Shown: positions 8,435 through 17,120 of the stretch, one piece after another | How positions within the stretch are numbered: position 1 is the first letter of the stretch | How the letters are laid out: every line of letters starts with the position of its first letter | Source: Gluconacetobacter dulcium | GTDB lineage: Bacteria > Pseudomonadota > Alphaproteobacteria > Acetobacterales > Acetobacteraceae | NCBI RefSeq assembly: GCF_014174165.1 | Contig: NZ_JABEQN010000005.1 | Location: 1 to 64,000, forward strand | Reading direction: 5' to 3' | Length of the DNA: 64,000 bases | Program-made: the position numbers and the translations under genes | Notes under the pieces: model-generated | What the model saw: the letters and a program-made list of their open reading frames with translations, nothing else | Database searches by the model: none | Told to the model about the DNA's origin: nothing

Positions 8435-8441
8435 GCGGGGT

Positions 8442-8485
8442 CAAGGGGCCGACTGGCCCCTTGCGGGTCGAGGGCTGAGCCCTCG
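8442..8485 (+). repeat. GC-rich double hairpin, copy A
   Basis: Two hairpins in a row: 8442-8463 (9-bp arms, loop GACT) and 8469-8485 (7-bp arms, loop TGA), joined by CGGGTC and followed by a short pyrimidine run. It sits between the convergent XRE and phosphatase genes and probably ends both transcripts. The same two-hairpin layout recurs at 57786-57829 and, reversed, at 15984-16023, with different but still paired stems. Confidence 0.7.
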
Positions 8486-8491
8486 CCTTTC

Positions 8492-9154
8492 CTACTCGCG
8501 CCGAAGAACCCGGTCATTGACGAAGGACGCCAGCCGCCCGGCGATGAAATCCCGGCGCAATTGCGTCTCGTCATATTCATCACGCACCCAGTCCAGAAAC
8601 GGGATGCGGCCTTCGGCCTGCTGCTGGTAGCGCAGGAAGAAGGCATCGAGAATACCGGTGCGCGAGCGGTTGAAATGGCCGAACCGCCATGAAAGCTGGC
8701 GCAGGGCCTGCGCCGCGGTGCCGCCTTCGAACAGGATGACCAGCCCCGAGGCGAGGCCCGCCCGGTCGGCGCCGGATTTGCAGTGCATCAGCATCGGGAA
8801 TGCGATTGTCTGGTACATCGCGGCGAAGCGCAGGATGCGTTCCCGGTGCGGGGCGCCCCGACTTTCGAAGGCCATGTCCAGATGGGCCAGCCCCAGCCGG
8901 GACGCGGCCTCGCGCGACAGGGCGTCGGACCCGCATTTGCGGTGGCCGCGCAGATTGACCAGCGTGCGCAGGTGATGGCGGCGCTTGGCCGCCGCCAGCC
9001 GGGCCGGGGTGGGGTGGTTGCAGCGATAGACCTTGCCGGGGATGACGGCGGCGAGGTTGGTCCAGGGGATGCGGAAGATGGCATGATCGACGAACAGGCT
9101 GTCGATCCATGCCCGCCTTCTGCCGCCGGGCGCGGCCAGAGAACCTTCGAACAC
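8492..9154 (-). CDS. Protein tyrosine / dual-specificity-type phosphatase
   Basis: The cysteine-phosphatase P-loop is plain: MLMHCKSGADRAGLASG fits HCx5R, with TLVNLRGHRKC and a preceding Arg-rich strand typical of Siw14-like and bacterial DSP-like phosphatases. The substrate (phosphoprotein, phosphoinositide or nucleotide) is unknown. The longest frame begins at ATG 9208, but those codons lie inside the strong terminator that ends the sdh operon, so I prefer GTG 9154 (220 residues), which has a GAGGAAG ribosome site. If 9208 were used the protein would have 238 residues. It is read in the same direction as sdhCDAB but appears to be separately transcribed. Confidence 0.8.
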   Translation of the reverse strand: MFEGSLAAPGGRRRAWIDSLFVDHAIFRIPWTNLAAVIPGKVYRCNHPTPARLAAAKRRHHLRTLVNLRGHRKCGSDALSREAASRLGLAHLDMAFESRGAPHRERILRFAAMYQTIAFPMLMHCKSGADRAGLASGLVILFEGGTAAQALRQLSWRFGHFNRSRTGILDAFFLRYQQQAEGRIPFLDWVRDEYDETQLRRDFIAGRLASFVNDRVLRRE

Positions 9155-9179
9155 GGCGGACGGCTTCCTCGGTCGGGGC

Positions 9180-9217
9180 AAAAAGAAAGGGCGCCGGATG
9201 TGTGTCATCCGGCGCCC
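9180..9217 (-). terminator. Rho-independent terminator of the sdh operon
   Basis: On the minus strand a perfect 12-bp stem (arms 9206-9217 and 9189-9200, 5-base loop) is followed at once by TTTCTTTTT. It lies 44 bases past the sdhB stop and is the best intrinsic terminator in the first 20 kb. It overlaps the most upstream possible start of the phosphatase gene. Confidence 0.88.
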
Positions 9218-9260
9218 CCTCCGTCAATCTCTTCCCGTTACACGGGATGGGAGATCGGGA

Positions 9261-10043
9261 TCAGACCTTGCGTTCCAGTTGCAGTTCCTTGATCCGGGCG
9301 ATGGCCTTCGCCGGGTTCAGGCCCTTGGGGCAGGTCTGGGTGCAGTTCATGATCGTGCGGCAGGCATACAGCTTCAGCGGATCTTCCAGCGCATCCAGCC
9401 GGTCGCCCGTATGCTCGTCACGGCTGTCGGCGATCCAGCGATAGGCTGCCAGCAGGGTGGCCGGGCCGAGATACCGGTCGCCGTTCCACCAGTAGGACGG
9501 GCAGGAGGTCGAGCAGCAGAAGCACAGGATGCATTCCCACATCCCGTCCAGCTTCTCGCGTTCCTCGATGCTCTGGCGGCGCTCGGAATCCGGCGGCGGC
9601 GCCGTGTCGGACTTCAGCCAGGGCTCGATCGAGCGGAGCTGGGCATAGGCGCCGTTCAGGTCGGGCACCAGGTCCTTGACCACGGGCATGTGCGGCAGCG
9701 GGTAGATCGATACCGCGTCCTTCACGTCCTTGATCGGCTTGAGGCACGCCAGCGTGTTCTCGCCGTCGATGTTCATCGCGCACGAGCCGCAGATGCCCTC
9801 GCGGCATGAACGCCGGAAGGTCAGCGTCGTATCGACGTTGTTCTTGATGTGGATCAGCGCGTCCAGCACCATCGGGCCGATCTTGTCCAGATCGAGCTCG
9901 TAGGTGTCGACCACCGGGTTGGCACCGTCGTCAGGATTCCAGCGATAGATCCGGAAGGGCTTGACGTTCTTGGCACCGGGCGCGGCCGGGAAGATGCGGC
10001 CCTTCCCGATCGTGCTGTTCTTTGGCAGGCTGAATTCGACCAT
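9261..10043 (-). CDS. sdhB: Succinate dehydrogenase iron-sulfur subunit
   Basis: SdhB passes electrons from FAD in SdhA to the membrane quinone. All three cluster sites are present in 260 residues: the [2Fe-2S] ligands in [15 protein letters not shown] plus a later Cys, the [4Fe-4S] set [12 protein letters not shown], and the [3Fe-4S] set [12 protein letters not shown]. The start ATG 10043 has an AAGGA ribosome site, 27 bases after the sdhA stop. It is the last gene of sdhCDAB. A complete SDH separates this organism from Gluconobacter, which lacks the enzyme. Confidence 0.97.
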   Translation of the reverse strand: MVEFSLPKNSTIGKGRIFPAAPGAKNVKPFRIYRWNPDDGANPVVDTYELDLDKIGPMVLDALIHIKNNVDTTLTFRRSCREGICGSCAMNIDGENTLACLKPIKDVKDAVSIYPLPHMPVVKDLVPDLNGAYAQLRSIEPWLKSDTAPPPDSERRQSIEEREKLDGMWECILCFCCSTSCPSYWWNGDRYLGPATLLAAYRWIADSRDEHTGDRLDALEDPLKLYACRTIMNCTQTCPKGLNPAKAIARIKELQLERKV

Positions 10044-10070
10044 CGTCTCGTTCCTTTTCCGCCGCTTCGC

Positions 10071-11882
10071 TCAGTAGACGCGCTTCTTGGGGGGGAAGAC
10101 CTGGACCTCGTCGGTCAGCGTCTTCATATGCACCGGGCGGTAGGTCAGGGTGACGCCGCCCTTGTCGTCCAGATGGGCGACGGTGTGCTTCATCCATTCC
10201 TTGTCGTCACGGTCCGGATAGTCGTCGTGGGCCTGGGCGCCGCGGCTCTCGTGCCGGGCTTCGGCACCCGCCATCGTGACCGTGGCGTTGGCCAGCAGGT
10301 TCTCGAACTCCAACGCTTCCATCAGGTCGGTGTTCCAGATCAGCGAACGATCGGACACCGCGATGTCGGGCACCTCGGTCCAGATTTCCTTGATCTTCTC
10401 GACACCTTCCGCGAGGCTCTTGGAATTGCGGAACACCGCCGCGTGCTTCTGCATCGTGCGTTGCAGCTTGTCGCGCATGGCCGACACATGGGTGCCGCCC
10501 TTGGCGTTGCGCAGCTTGTCCAGACGGTCCAGCGCGGCCTCGCCGGCCTTGGGCGGCAGCGGCGCGATGGTCTCCAGCGGCTTGATCAGCTCGGCGGCGC
10601 GCTTGGCGGCGGCGCGGCCGAACACGACCAGATCCAGCAGCGAGTTGGTGCCCAGGCGGTTGGCGCCATGCACCGACACGCAGGCGGCCTCGCCCACCGC
10701 CATCAGGCCGGGAACGACGGCATCGGGATTGTCGGCGGTGGGGCGGATGACCTCGCCATGATAGTTCGTGGGAATGCCGCCCATGTTGTAATGCACGGTC
10801 GGCAGGACGGGCACCGGCTCCTTGGTCACGTCGACGCCGGCGAAGATGCGCGCGGTCTCGACGATGCCGGGCAGGCGCTCATGCAGCAGGTCCGCGCCCA
10901 GATGCTCGAGATGCATCATGATGTAGTCCTTGTGCGGACCACAGCCACGGCCTTCGTTGATCTCGATGGTCATGGAGCGCGAGACGACATCGCGCGATGC
11001 CAGATCCTTGGCGGTCGGCGCGTAACGCTCCATGAAGCGCTCGCCTTCCGAGTTCGTCAGGTAGCCGCCTTCGCCGCGGCAGCCTTCGGTCAGCAGGCAG
11101 CCGGCGGGATAGATGCCGGTGGGGTGGAACTGGACGAATTCCATGTCCTGCGTCGGCACGCCGGCGCGCATCGCCATGCCGCCACCGTCGCCGGTGCAGG
11201 TATGGGCCGAGGTGCAGGACTGGTACGCGCGGCCATAGCCGCCGGTCGCCAGCACCACCGTCTGCGCGCGGAAGCGATGGATCGTGCCGTCTTCCAGGCA
11301 CCAGGCGACGACGCCGCGGCAGGCGCCTTCGTCGTCCATGATCAGGTCGATGGCAAAATATTCGACGAAGAACTCGACGTTATGCTTCAGGCACTGCTGG
11401 TACAGCGTGTGCAGGATGGCATGGCCGGTGCGGTCGGCGGCGGCGCAGGCGCGGGGCACCGGGGCCTCGCCGTAATTGCGCATGTGGCCGCCGAACGGGC
11501 GCTGGTAGATCTTGCCCTCTTCGGTGCGCGAGAAGGGAACACCCAGATGTTCCAGCTCCTGCACCGCCGGCACGGCCTCGCGGCACATATATTCGATGGC
11601 GTCCTGGTCGCCCAGCCAGTCCGACCCCTTCACGGTGTCGTACATGTGCCAGCGCCAGTTGTCCTCGGCCATGTTGCCCAGCGAGGCGCCGATGCCGCCC
11701 TGGGCGGCGACGGTGTGGCTGCGGGTGGGGAAGACCTTGGTGATGCAGGCGGTCTTCAGCCCGGCCGCCCCCATGCCCAGCGTCGCGCGCAGGCCCGACC
11801 CGCCGGCGCCCACGACCACAACGTCGTACGCGTGGTCGATGATGCGGTAGGCATTCGATGATGGAAGAGTGATCGCGTTCAT
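10071..11882 (-). CDS. sdhA: Succinate dehydrogenase flavoprotein subunit
   Basis: The 603-residue catalytic subunit oxidises succinate to fumarate using covalently bound FAD. Visible signatures are the dinucleotide fold [18 protein letters not shown] (residues 19-36), the flavin-linking histidine in [17 protein letters not shown], the substrate region [17 protein letters not shown], and [12 protein letters not shown]. The C-terminal end carries the usual DEWMKHT-like and R-P-V motifs ([17 protein letters not shown]). Length and start are standard. It faces the cytosol on the SdhCD anchor. Confidence 0.97.
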   Translation of the reverse strand: MNAITLPSSNAYRIIDHAYDVVVVGAGGSGLRATLGMGAAGLKTACITKVFPTRSHTVAAQGGIGASLGNMAEDNWRWHMYDTVKGSDWLGDQDAIEYMCREAVPAVQELEHLGVPFSRTEEGKIYQRPFGGHMRNYGEAPVPRACAAADRTGHAILHTLYQQCLKHNVEFFVEYFAIDLIMDDEGACRGVVAWCLEDGTIHRFRAQTVVLATGGYGRAYQSCTSAHTCTGDGGGMAMRAGVPTQDMEFVQFHPTGIYPAGCLLTEGCRGEGGYLTNSEGERFMERYAPTAKDLASRDVVSRSMTIEINEGRGCGPHKDYIMMHLEHLGADLLHERLPGIVETARIFAGVDVTKEPVPVLPTVHYNMGGIPTNYHGEVIRPTADNPDAVVPGLMAVGEAACVSVHGANRLGTNSLLDLVVFGRAAAKRAAELIKPLETIAPLPPKAGEAALDRLDKLRNAKGGTHVSAMRDKLQRTMQKHAAVFRNSKSLAEGVEKIKEIWTEVPDIAVSDRSLIWNTDLMEALEFENLLANATVTMAGAEARHESRGAQAHDDYPDRDDKEWMKHTVAHLDDKGGVTLTYRPVHMKTLTDEVQVFPPKKRVY

Positions 11883-11977
11883 TGTTTGGACGTGTCCCGA
11901 TGCTCGTCCGGCCCGATGGGCGCCTTTGGCGGCTGCTCCGGGGCCGGAACTGTCCTCTGTGTCACTTGCCTCGCGGC

Positions 11978-11998
11978 CCCCCGGACATCCGCCGGGGG
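11978..11998 (-). other. Hairpin in the sdhD-sdhA gap
   Basis: The 123-base gap between sdhD and sdhA is unusually long for an sdh operon. It contains a perfect 7-bp GC stem (CCCCCGG / CCGGGGG with a 7-base loop) just past the sdhD stop. No T-run follows on the minus strand, so it is more likely a processing or attenuation element than a full terminator. Confidence 0.45.
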
Positions 11999-12005
11999 AG
12001 CCCGA

Positions 12006-12428
12006 TCAGGCACCCGCCTTGGTCGACGGAGCCAGCGCCAGCTTCAGGACGGCGATCACCGCAAACAGCCCGATCAGAAGGGCGGCGCCCTTGAGAAGCA
12101 GGCTGGCCGGCAGATGCGCCTTGCCGTGCACGTAGTCATCGATGATGACCTGCAGGCCCAGCTGCATGTGGTAGAACGTCAGGACCATCAGGGCCAGCAG
12201 CATCGAGGCGTTGACGGGCTTGCCGCCCCATTCCACGACATCCTGCTGTTCCGCGCCGGCGAGGCGCAGGACCTGGATGACGAACCAGCCCGAAAGCGGG
12301 ACCAGCGCCACGGCGGACATCCGTTCCAGCCACCAATGGTCGACACCGGTCTTGGCCGAGCCGAGGCCCCTGGCCCGGCCGAGTTGCGAGCGCATGACAT
12401 CAATGCGCGGCGTGTGGGACGCGTTCAT
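12006..12428 (-). CDS. sdhD: Succinate dehydrogenase membrane anchor subunit SdhD
   Basis: A 140-residue hydrophobic protein with three membrane segments and the family features GLGSAKTGVDHWWLERMSAV near the start and TFYHMQLGLQVIIDDYVHG, whose histidine is the likely haem b ligand. With SdhC it anchors SdhAB and forms the quinone site. It starts one base past the sdhC stop, so the two are co-translated. Confidence 0.93.
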   Translation of the reverse strand: MNASHTPRIDVMRSQLGRARGLGSAKTGVDHWWLERMSAVALVPLSGWFVIQVLRLAGAEQQDVVEWGGKPVNASMLLALMVLTFYHMQLGLQVIIDDYVHGKAHLPASLLLKGAALLIGLFAVIAVLKLALAPSTKAGA

Positions 12429-12429
12429 G

Positions 12430-12891
12430 TCAGGATGCCTTCTTCTTTCTGGAGCGGCAGGCGGCGACGCCGAAGATGCTGGCGAGCAGCACCAGCGTGG
12501 CCCCCACCGTCACACCCACGGCCACCGGGCCGTCTTCGTTGATCTCCTTCTTTTCGAAGCGGTGGCCGGTATCCCATGCGAGATGCCGCAGCCCCGCGAC
12601 GAAATGGTAGACCAGCGCCAGCGTCCACCCCGCGAGGGCGAGCTTGCCCAGCGGATTGCGGGTGACCTTCTGAACCTTCTTGAAGGATTCTGGCCCTTTC
12701 GCCGCGGCGCTCAGCCAGCAGACGCCCAGCGCGGACCCTGCCGCAGCCGCGACGCCGGCTGCCCGGTTCGCAATCGAAAGAAACATGGAGAGGCGGAAGC
12801 GATAGACCTGGAGATGCGGGGACATGGGTCGCCGGGTCAGTGTTCCGTCGCTTCGGTGCCCTATATAGAGCGCATCACGGACATCCTGCAT
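12430..12891 (-). CDS. sdhC: Succinate dehydrogenase cytochrome b556 subunit SdhC
   Basis: The 153-residue protein shows the SdhC signature RPMSPHLQVYRFRLSMFLSI with the quinone-site Ser/Arg region, three membrane helices, and VYHFVAGLRHLAWDTG with the haem-ligand histidine. The start at 12891 gives about 20 residues before RPMSPHL; a start at the Met within that motif would be shorter but is less usual. It is the first gene of sdhCDAB. A strong hairpin lies between it and asd. Confidence 0.93.
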   Translation of the reverse strand: MQDVRDALYIGHRSDGTLTRRPMSPHLQVYRFRLSMFLSIANRAAGVAAAAGSALGVCWLSAAAKGPESFKKVQKVTRNPLGKLALAGWTLALVYHFVAGLRHLAWDTGHRFEKKEINEDGPVAVGVTVGATLVLLASIFGVAACRSRKKKAS

Positions 12892-13029
12892 GGTCGTCTC
12901 GTCGATTTCCCTGATTATGGCTCCGGTTTGTTCCGTCGCCTTGTGCCTGTTCGGTCCTACGCCGGGGATGCGGCGCGGTCAACGCAGGGGGGAACACGAG
13001 GTCGCGAGACGCGCGGCCGGCATTCGGGT

Positions 13030-13070
13030 CCGGGGAACCGGAACGGTGTCGAACCGTTCCGGTTCCCCGG
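13030..13070 (-). terminator. Long perfect stem-loop downstream of asd
   Basis: Two exact 17-bp arms (13030-13046 and 13054-13070) enclose a 7-base loop, starting 14 bases past the asd stop. No T-run follows on either strand. In GC-rich alphaproteobacteria such stems commonly end transcripts or protect 3' ends. It separates asd from the sdh operon. Confidence 0.6.
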
Positions 13071-13083
13071 CAGTCAGGTGCGG

Positions 13084-14118
13084 TTATACTCGGTGGGCAC
13101 GGGGGCGAATCAGGTCCAGCGCGATCATGGTTTCGGCGATCTGCACCGCGTTCAGCGCCGCCCCCTTGCGCAGATTGTCGGAGACGCACCAGAAGGCCAG
13201 CCCGTTGGGCACGGTGGGGTCGATCCGCAGCCGCGACACGTAAGTCGCGTCCTCGCCGACACATTCGATCGGCGTGACGTAGCCGCCATCCTCCTGCTTG
13301 TCGTGCAGGATGACGCCCGGCGCGTCGCGCAGGACGGCGCGGGCGCGCTCCAGGTCCACCGGTTCCTCGCATTCCACCACCACGGCCTCGGAATGGCCGA
13401 TGAAGACCGGCACCCGCACGCAGGTAGCGAATACAGAGATATCAGGGTCGAGGATTTTGCGGGTCTCGACCGCCATCTTCCATTCCTCTTTCGTCGCGCC
13501 GTCATCCATGAAGCGGTCGATATGGGGAATGCAGTTGAAGGCGATCTGCTTGGTGAACTGTTCCGGGCTGGCCGGGTCGCCGACGAAGCTGCCGCGCGAC
13601 TGGATGAACAGCTCGTCCATGCCTTCCTTGCCCGCGCCGGCCACCGCCTGGTAGGTGGCGACGACCACGCGGCGGATGGTGAACAGGTCGTGCAGCGGCT
13701 TCAGCGCCACCACCATCTGGATGGTCGAGCAGTTGGGGTTGGCGATGATGCCGCGCTTCGCCTTCTTCAGCGCGTCGGGGTTCACCTCGGGCACCACCAG
13801 CGGCACGTCGGGCTCCATGCGGAACTGCGACGTGTTGTCGATGACGATGCAGCCCGCCTTGGCCGCGCGCGGCGCATGCACGGCCGAGACCGAGGCGCCG
13901 GGCGAGAACAGGGCGATGTCCCAGCCGGTGAAGTCGAAGGTTTCCAGGTTCTGGACCTTCAGCACCTTCTTCTCGCCGAACGAGATCTCCTGCCCGGCCG
14001 AGCGGGCCGAGGCGAGGGCGGCAATCTCGGTAATCGGGAACGCGCGTTCGGCCAGCGTTTTGAGAATTTCACGCCCCACGGCTCCCGTGGCGCCTACGAC
14101 CGCGACGCGGTATCCCAT
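13084..14118 (-). CDS. asd: Aspartate-semialdehyde dehydrogenase
   Basis: Asd reduces aspartyl phosphate to aspartate semialdehyde, the branch point to lysine/diaminopimelate, threonine and methionine. The 344-residue product opens with the NADP fold VAVVGATGAVGREILKTLAE. It has the catalytic cysteine in IANPNCSTIQMVVALKPL (about residue 124) and the active-site histidine region RVPVFIGHSEAVVVE. The ATG at 14118 directly precedes the fold; the frame extends upstream without homology. It is divergent from zwf. Confidence 0.96.
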   Translation of the reverse strand: MGYRVAVVGATGAVGREILKTLAERAFPITEIAALASARSAGQEISFGEKKVLKVQNLETFDFTGWDIALFSPGASVSAVHAPRAAKAGCIVIDNTSQFRMEPDVPLVVPEVNPDALKKAKRGIIANPNCSTIQMVVALKPLHDLFTIRRVVVATYQAVAGAGKEGMDELFIQSRGSFVGDPASPEQFTKQIAFNCIPHIDRFMDDGATKEEWKMAVETRKILDPDISVFATCVRVPVFIGHSEAVVVECEEPVDLERARAVLRDAPGVILHDKQEDGGYVTPIECVGEDATYVSRLRIDPTVPNGLAFWCVSDNLRKGAALNAVQIAETMIALDLIRPRAHRV

Positions 14119-14435
14119 CGACACAATCCCTGATCTATGCCCCCGGCCTGTCCGGCGAGCGTTGAATCTCCGAAACGGAGCGTGGTGAGAGGTAGTGCCA
14201 GACCGGGTGCTATGCAAGCGAACGCCGCCGTCGGGCGCGGTTTTTCCCCGTTCCGGCCCCTGCGGGCTGGCCGGGGTCTCATGCTTGTGTTGCCTTTCGG
14301 GCGTTGCCGCGCGTTGTCATGATGGCCGCGCGGGTGCCACATGGGCGTGGTGATCCGGGGCGTGATGTCCGGCGCCATGCGTCCGCTTCCGCCATCGGTC
14401 CGCGCGGTGGCGGCCTGTCCAGGGGGATTCCTGTC
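14119..14435. other. Divergent region between asd and zwf, no gene seen
   Basis: 317 bases that should hold the promoters of asd (minus) and zwf (plus). A small inverted repeat (CTCCG-AAA-CGGAG) lies about 50 bases upstream of the asd start. No reading frame with family resemblance and no clear promoter pair was found. Confidence 0.35.
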
Positions 14436-15980
14436 ATGTCGTTTTCTCGCGATATTTCGTCGCCGGCGCGCAGCAGGCACGCCATTCCGCCGTCGGGCAC
14501 GAAGCCGGCACCGGCCTGCACGCTGGTCATTTTCGGCGCGCGCGGCGACCTGACCAAGCGGCTGCTGGTCCCGGCACTCTATAATCTGGCGGGCAGCTCC
14601 CTGCTGGACGCGGATTTCCGCGTTCTGGGCGTGGACCGTGTGCCCGGCACCGCCGCCGACTGGCGGGATGGGCTGGCCGCCACGATGCAGGATTTCACCA
14701 AAGACCCGGACGGTGAGTTTTATACGCCGACCATCGACCAGGACGCCTGGACCTGGGTCGCCGACCGGCTGGACTACGTTCAGGCCGATTTCGCGGATCT
14801 GGGGCAGATGCGCGCGCTGGCGGAGCGGGTGAAGGGCAATGCCGTCTTCTACCTGGCGGTGCCGTCGCGCTTCTTCGGCCCGTTGGTGGAGATGCTGGGG
14901 CAGGCCGGGCTGGTGACCCAGCAGGAGGGGACCTTCCGCCGCGTGGTGATCGAGAAGCCGTTCGGCTCCGACCTCGCCACGGCGCGGGCCTTGAACCGGC
15001 AGGTCCTGGGGGTGCTGGACGAGCAGCAGGTCTATCGGATTGACCATTTCCTGGGCAAGGAGACGGTCCAGAACATCCTGGCCATGCGGTTCGGCAACCT
15101 GATCTTCGAACCGCTCTGGCGCAGCGACTATATCGACCATGTGCAGATCACGGCGGCGGAGACCATCGGGGTGGAGCAGCGCGGCGCGTTCTACGAGCCC
15201 ACGGGCGCGTTGCGCGACATGGTGCCCAACCATCTGTTCCAGTTGTTCGCCATGGTGGCGATGGAGCCGCCGGCCTCGTTCTCGGCCGAGACGGTGCGCA
15301 CGGCGAAGGAGCAATTGTTCGAGTCCGTCCGCCCCGTGCGGCCGGAGGATGCGGTGCGCGGCCAGTATCGGGCCGGCACCGTCGAGGGCCGGCCGGTGGT
15401 GGCCTATCGCGCCGCGCCCGGTGTCGCGCCCGACAGCGTGACGGAGACCTATGTGGCGCTGAAACTGCATGTGGATAACTGGCGCTGGTCGGGGGTGCCT
15501 TTCTATCTGCGGACGGGCAAGTCGCTGGGCGGGCGGCGGACCGAGGTGGTGGTGCAGTTCAAGAAGCCGCCGGTGGCGATCTTTCGCGGCACCGCGACCG
15601 ACAGCCTGCCGCCCAACCGCATGATCCTGAACGTGCAGCCGGCCCAGGGCCTGACGATCGAGATGGCGGCCAAGCATCCCGGCCCGGCGATGGATCTGGC
15701 GGGGGTGCAGGTGAAGTTCCGCTATGAGGATGCGTTCGAACTGCAACCCAATGTGGGGTACGAGACGCTGCTGTACGATTGCCTGACCGGCGATGCCACG
15801 CTGTTCCAGCGGGCGGACAATATCGACGCGGCCTGGGCAGCGGTCGATCCGGTGCTGCAATCCTGGGGGCAGGGGGCCGAGGGGCTGGAATTCTACGATG
15901 CCGGGGCCACCGGGCCAGCGGGCGCCGATGCGCTGCTGGCGCGCGACGGGCGGGCCTGGTACCCGCTTGACGGGTCCTGA
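14436..15980 (+). CDS. zwf: Glucose-6-phosphate 1-dehydrogenase
   Basis: Zwf oxidises glucose 6-phosphate to 6-phosphogluconolactone, the entry to the pentose phosphate and Entner-Doudoroff routes that dominate sugar use in acetic acid bacteria. The 514-residue protein has the coenzyme motif VIFGARGDLTKRLLVPALYN, the active-site signature YRIDHFLGKETVQNILAMRF (about residues 199-218), and VIEKPFGSDLATA. ATG 14436 has an AGGGGG ribosome site nine bases upstream. It stands alone and ends in a reversed copy of the double-hairpin repeat. Confidence 0.96.
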   Translation: MSFSRDISSPARSRHAIPPSGTKPAPACTLVIFGARGDLTKRLLVPALYNLAGSSLLDADFRVLGVDRVPGTAADWRDGLAATMQDFTKDPDGEFYTPTIDQDAWTWVADRLDYVQADFADLGQMRALAERVKGNAVFYLAVPSRFFGPLVEMLGQAGLVTQQEGTFRRVVIEKPFGSDLATARALNRQVLGVLDEQQVYRIDHFLGKETVQNILAMRFGNLIFEPLWRSDYIDHVQITAAETIGVEQRGAFYEPTGALRDMVPNHLFQLFAMVAMEPPASFSAETVRTAKEQLFESVRPVRPEDAVRGQYRAGTVEGRPVVAYRAAPGVAPDSVTETYVALKLHVDNWRWSGVPFYLRTGKSLGGRRTEVVVQFKKPPVAIFRGTATDSLPPNRMILNVQPAQGLTIEMAAKHPGPAMDLAGVQVKFRYEDAFELQPNVGYETLLYDCLTGDATLFQRADNIDAAWAAVDPVLQSWGQGAEGLEFYDAGATGPAGADALLARDGRAWYPLDGS

Positions 15981-15983
15981 AGG

Positions 15984-16023
15984 CGGGCTCTGCCCGAACC
16001 CGGCAGGGGTCGCGGACCCCTGC
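15984..16023 (-). repeat. GC-rich double hairpin, copy B (reversed)
   Basis: Hairpins at 16003-16023 (9-bp arms, 3-base loop) and 15984-15996 (5-bp arms, triloop) are joined by a segment that reads CGGGTT on the minus strand. The order and linker match copies A and C when read on the minus strand. It separates the convergent zwf and Spy-like genes and starts three bases after the zwf stop. Confidence 0.62.
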
Positions 16024-16044
16024 ACCCCAATAGGTCGATCGTGC

Positions 16045-16536
16045 TCAGTGCGTGGCGGCAGCCTGTTTCGGATGGTTGTCCGACTGGCGGAACAGGGTGT
16101 CGGCGGCTTTCTTCTGCGCGTCGCTCAAGCCGTTATACAGCGTGCGGAAGGCCATGTTCAGTGCCTGGAGGTCCTGCGCGCGCTGGGTGATCAGGTCGGC
16201 GTAGGACTGCATGTTGTCCGGCGCGCTCATGGTGGCGAGCTTGGCGCGGCGCTGCTCGATCGTGTCATGAAAACGCGCGGCGTTGTCGCGCATCACCTGC
16301 GCGAAGGCGTTCCATGCGCTTTCCTGCGCGGTGGTGATGCCCAGTTGCCGATGCAGCGTGGCGATATGGGATTCGAGCTGGTCCGGTGAAGGATCATGCG
16401 GCGTGTGGACCGGCACGGCCGAGCCCTGCGTGGCCGCAGGCGTGGCGGAGGTCGGGGCCGTGGTGTCGGCGGCCGCCAGGGCTGGCGTGGCCAGCAGGGT
16501 GAGGGCGGCGATGAGGGAAAGCCGGCGGACAGTCAT
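16045..16536 (-). CDS. Periplasmic Spy/LTXXQ-like helical protein
   Basis: The 163-residue product has a signal peptide (MTVRRLSLIAALTLLATPAL then AAAD) and a helical mature domain: LESHIATLHRQLGITTAQES, WNAFAQVMRDNAARFHDTIE and LNMAFRTLYNGLSDAQKKA. This helix pattern with L-T/S-x-x-Q type turns is that of the LTXXQ/Spy and CpxP-like group, ATP-independent periplasmic chaperones or envelope-stress proteins. The ATG at 16536 was chosen because it opens the signal peptide. A glycine-rich exported protein is encoded just upstream on the same strand. Confidence 0.75.
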   Translation of the reverse strand: MTVRRLSLIAALTLLATPALAAADTTAPTSATPAATQGSAVPVHTPHDPSPDQLESHIATLHRQLGITTAQESAWNAFAQVMRDNAARFHDTIEQRRAKLATMSAPDNMQSYADLITQRAQDLQALNMAFRTLYNGLSDAQKKAADTLFRQSDNHPKQAAATH

Positions 16537-16597
16537 GGACGGAGGTCTCCGGAAAATCATGGGCTGAACGGGGCCGGACCTTTCGGCCTGGGCGAGT

Positions 16598-16993
16598 TCA
16601 GTAAGGGGGCGCCCCGTAACCGTAGGGCGCCTGAGGATAATAAGCCGGCGGGGGCGGCGGCGGTTCCGGCTGGGGCGGATAATAGACGGCGGGCGGCGGC
16701 GCGGCCTGCGAGGCCAGCGCGCCCCCCAGGAGGGCGCCGACCGCCAGGCCGGCGATGCCGGCACCGATGGCGGCCCCGGCGCCGGGACCGCGACGGCGGC
16801 CCCGGTCATCGCCGCGCCAGCCGGGTCCGCCGCCCCGGTTCCAGCCGCCGCGCTCCGGCCCGCGACCGTGCCAGCCATTGTCGTGACGGCCACGGTCCCA
16901 ATGTTGCGCATGGGCCGGGCCGGAGGCCGCGATTGGTGTGGCGGTGGCCAGCAGGAGGCAGGCCATCAGAAGTGGGCGTGTGCGGACCCGCAT
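16598..16993 (-). CDS. Exported Gly/Arg/Pro-rich protein with a glycine-zipper segment
   Basis: A 131-residue protein of no recognised family. It begins with a signal peptide (MRVRTRPLLMACLLLATATP, ending near AHAQ). The next 45 residues are rich in Gly, Arg, Trp and His. Then comes a hydrophobic AGAAIGAGIAGLAVGALLGG stretch of glycine-zipper type, and a Pro/Tyr-rich tail (PPQPEPPPPPPAYYPQAPYG). This layout is common in small outer-envelope proteins of proteobacteria. It lies 61 bases upstream of the Spy-like gene in the same direction, so the two may be co-transcribed. Confidence 0.7.
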   Translation of the reverse strand: MRVRTRPLLMACLLLATATPIAASGPAHAQHWDRGRHDNGWHGRGPERGGWNRGGGPGWRGDDRGRRRGPGAGAAIGAGIAGLAVGALLGGALASQAAPPPAVYYPPQPEPPPPPPAYYPQAPYGYGAPPY

Positions 16994-17120
16994 GACGGGA
17001 CTCCTATGGGTCTGTCGCCAGTTCGGCCCTGGTGAACCGAATTCTGTTTCATGTCAGGATGATCGGTGCCGATCGTGTCAGAAACAGGGCTGAAGCGGGG
17101 TGCGGATCGGGCGTTCGGGG

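Noticed and set aside
9849-11861. A 670-codon open frame antisense to sdhA
   Set aside because: SdhA is certain on the minus strand; the antisense frame shows no known domain.
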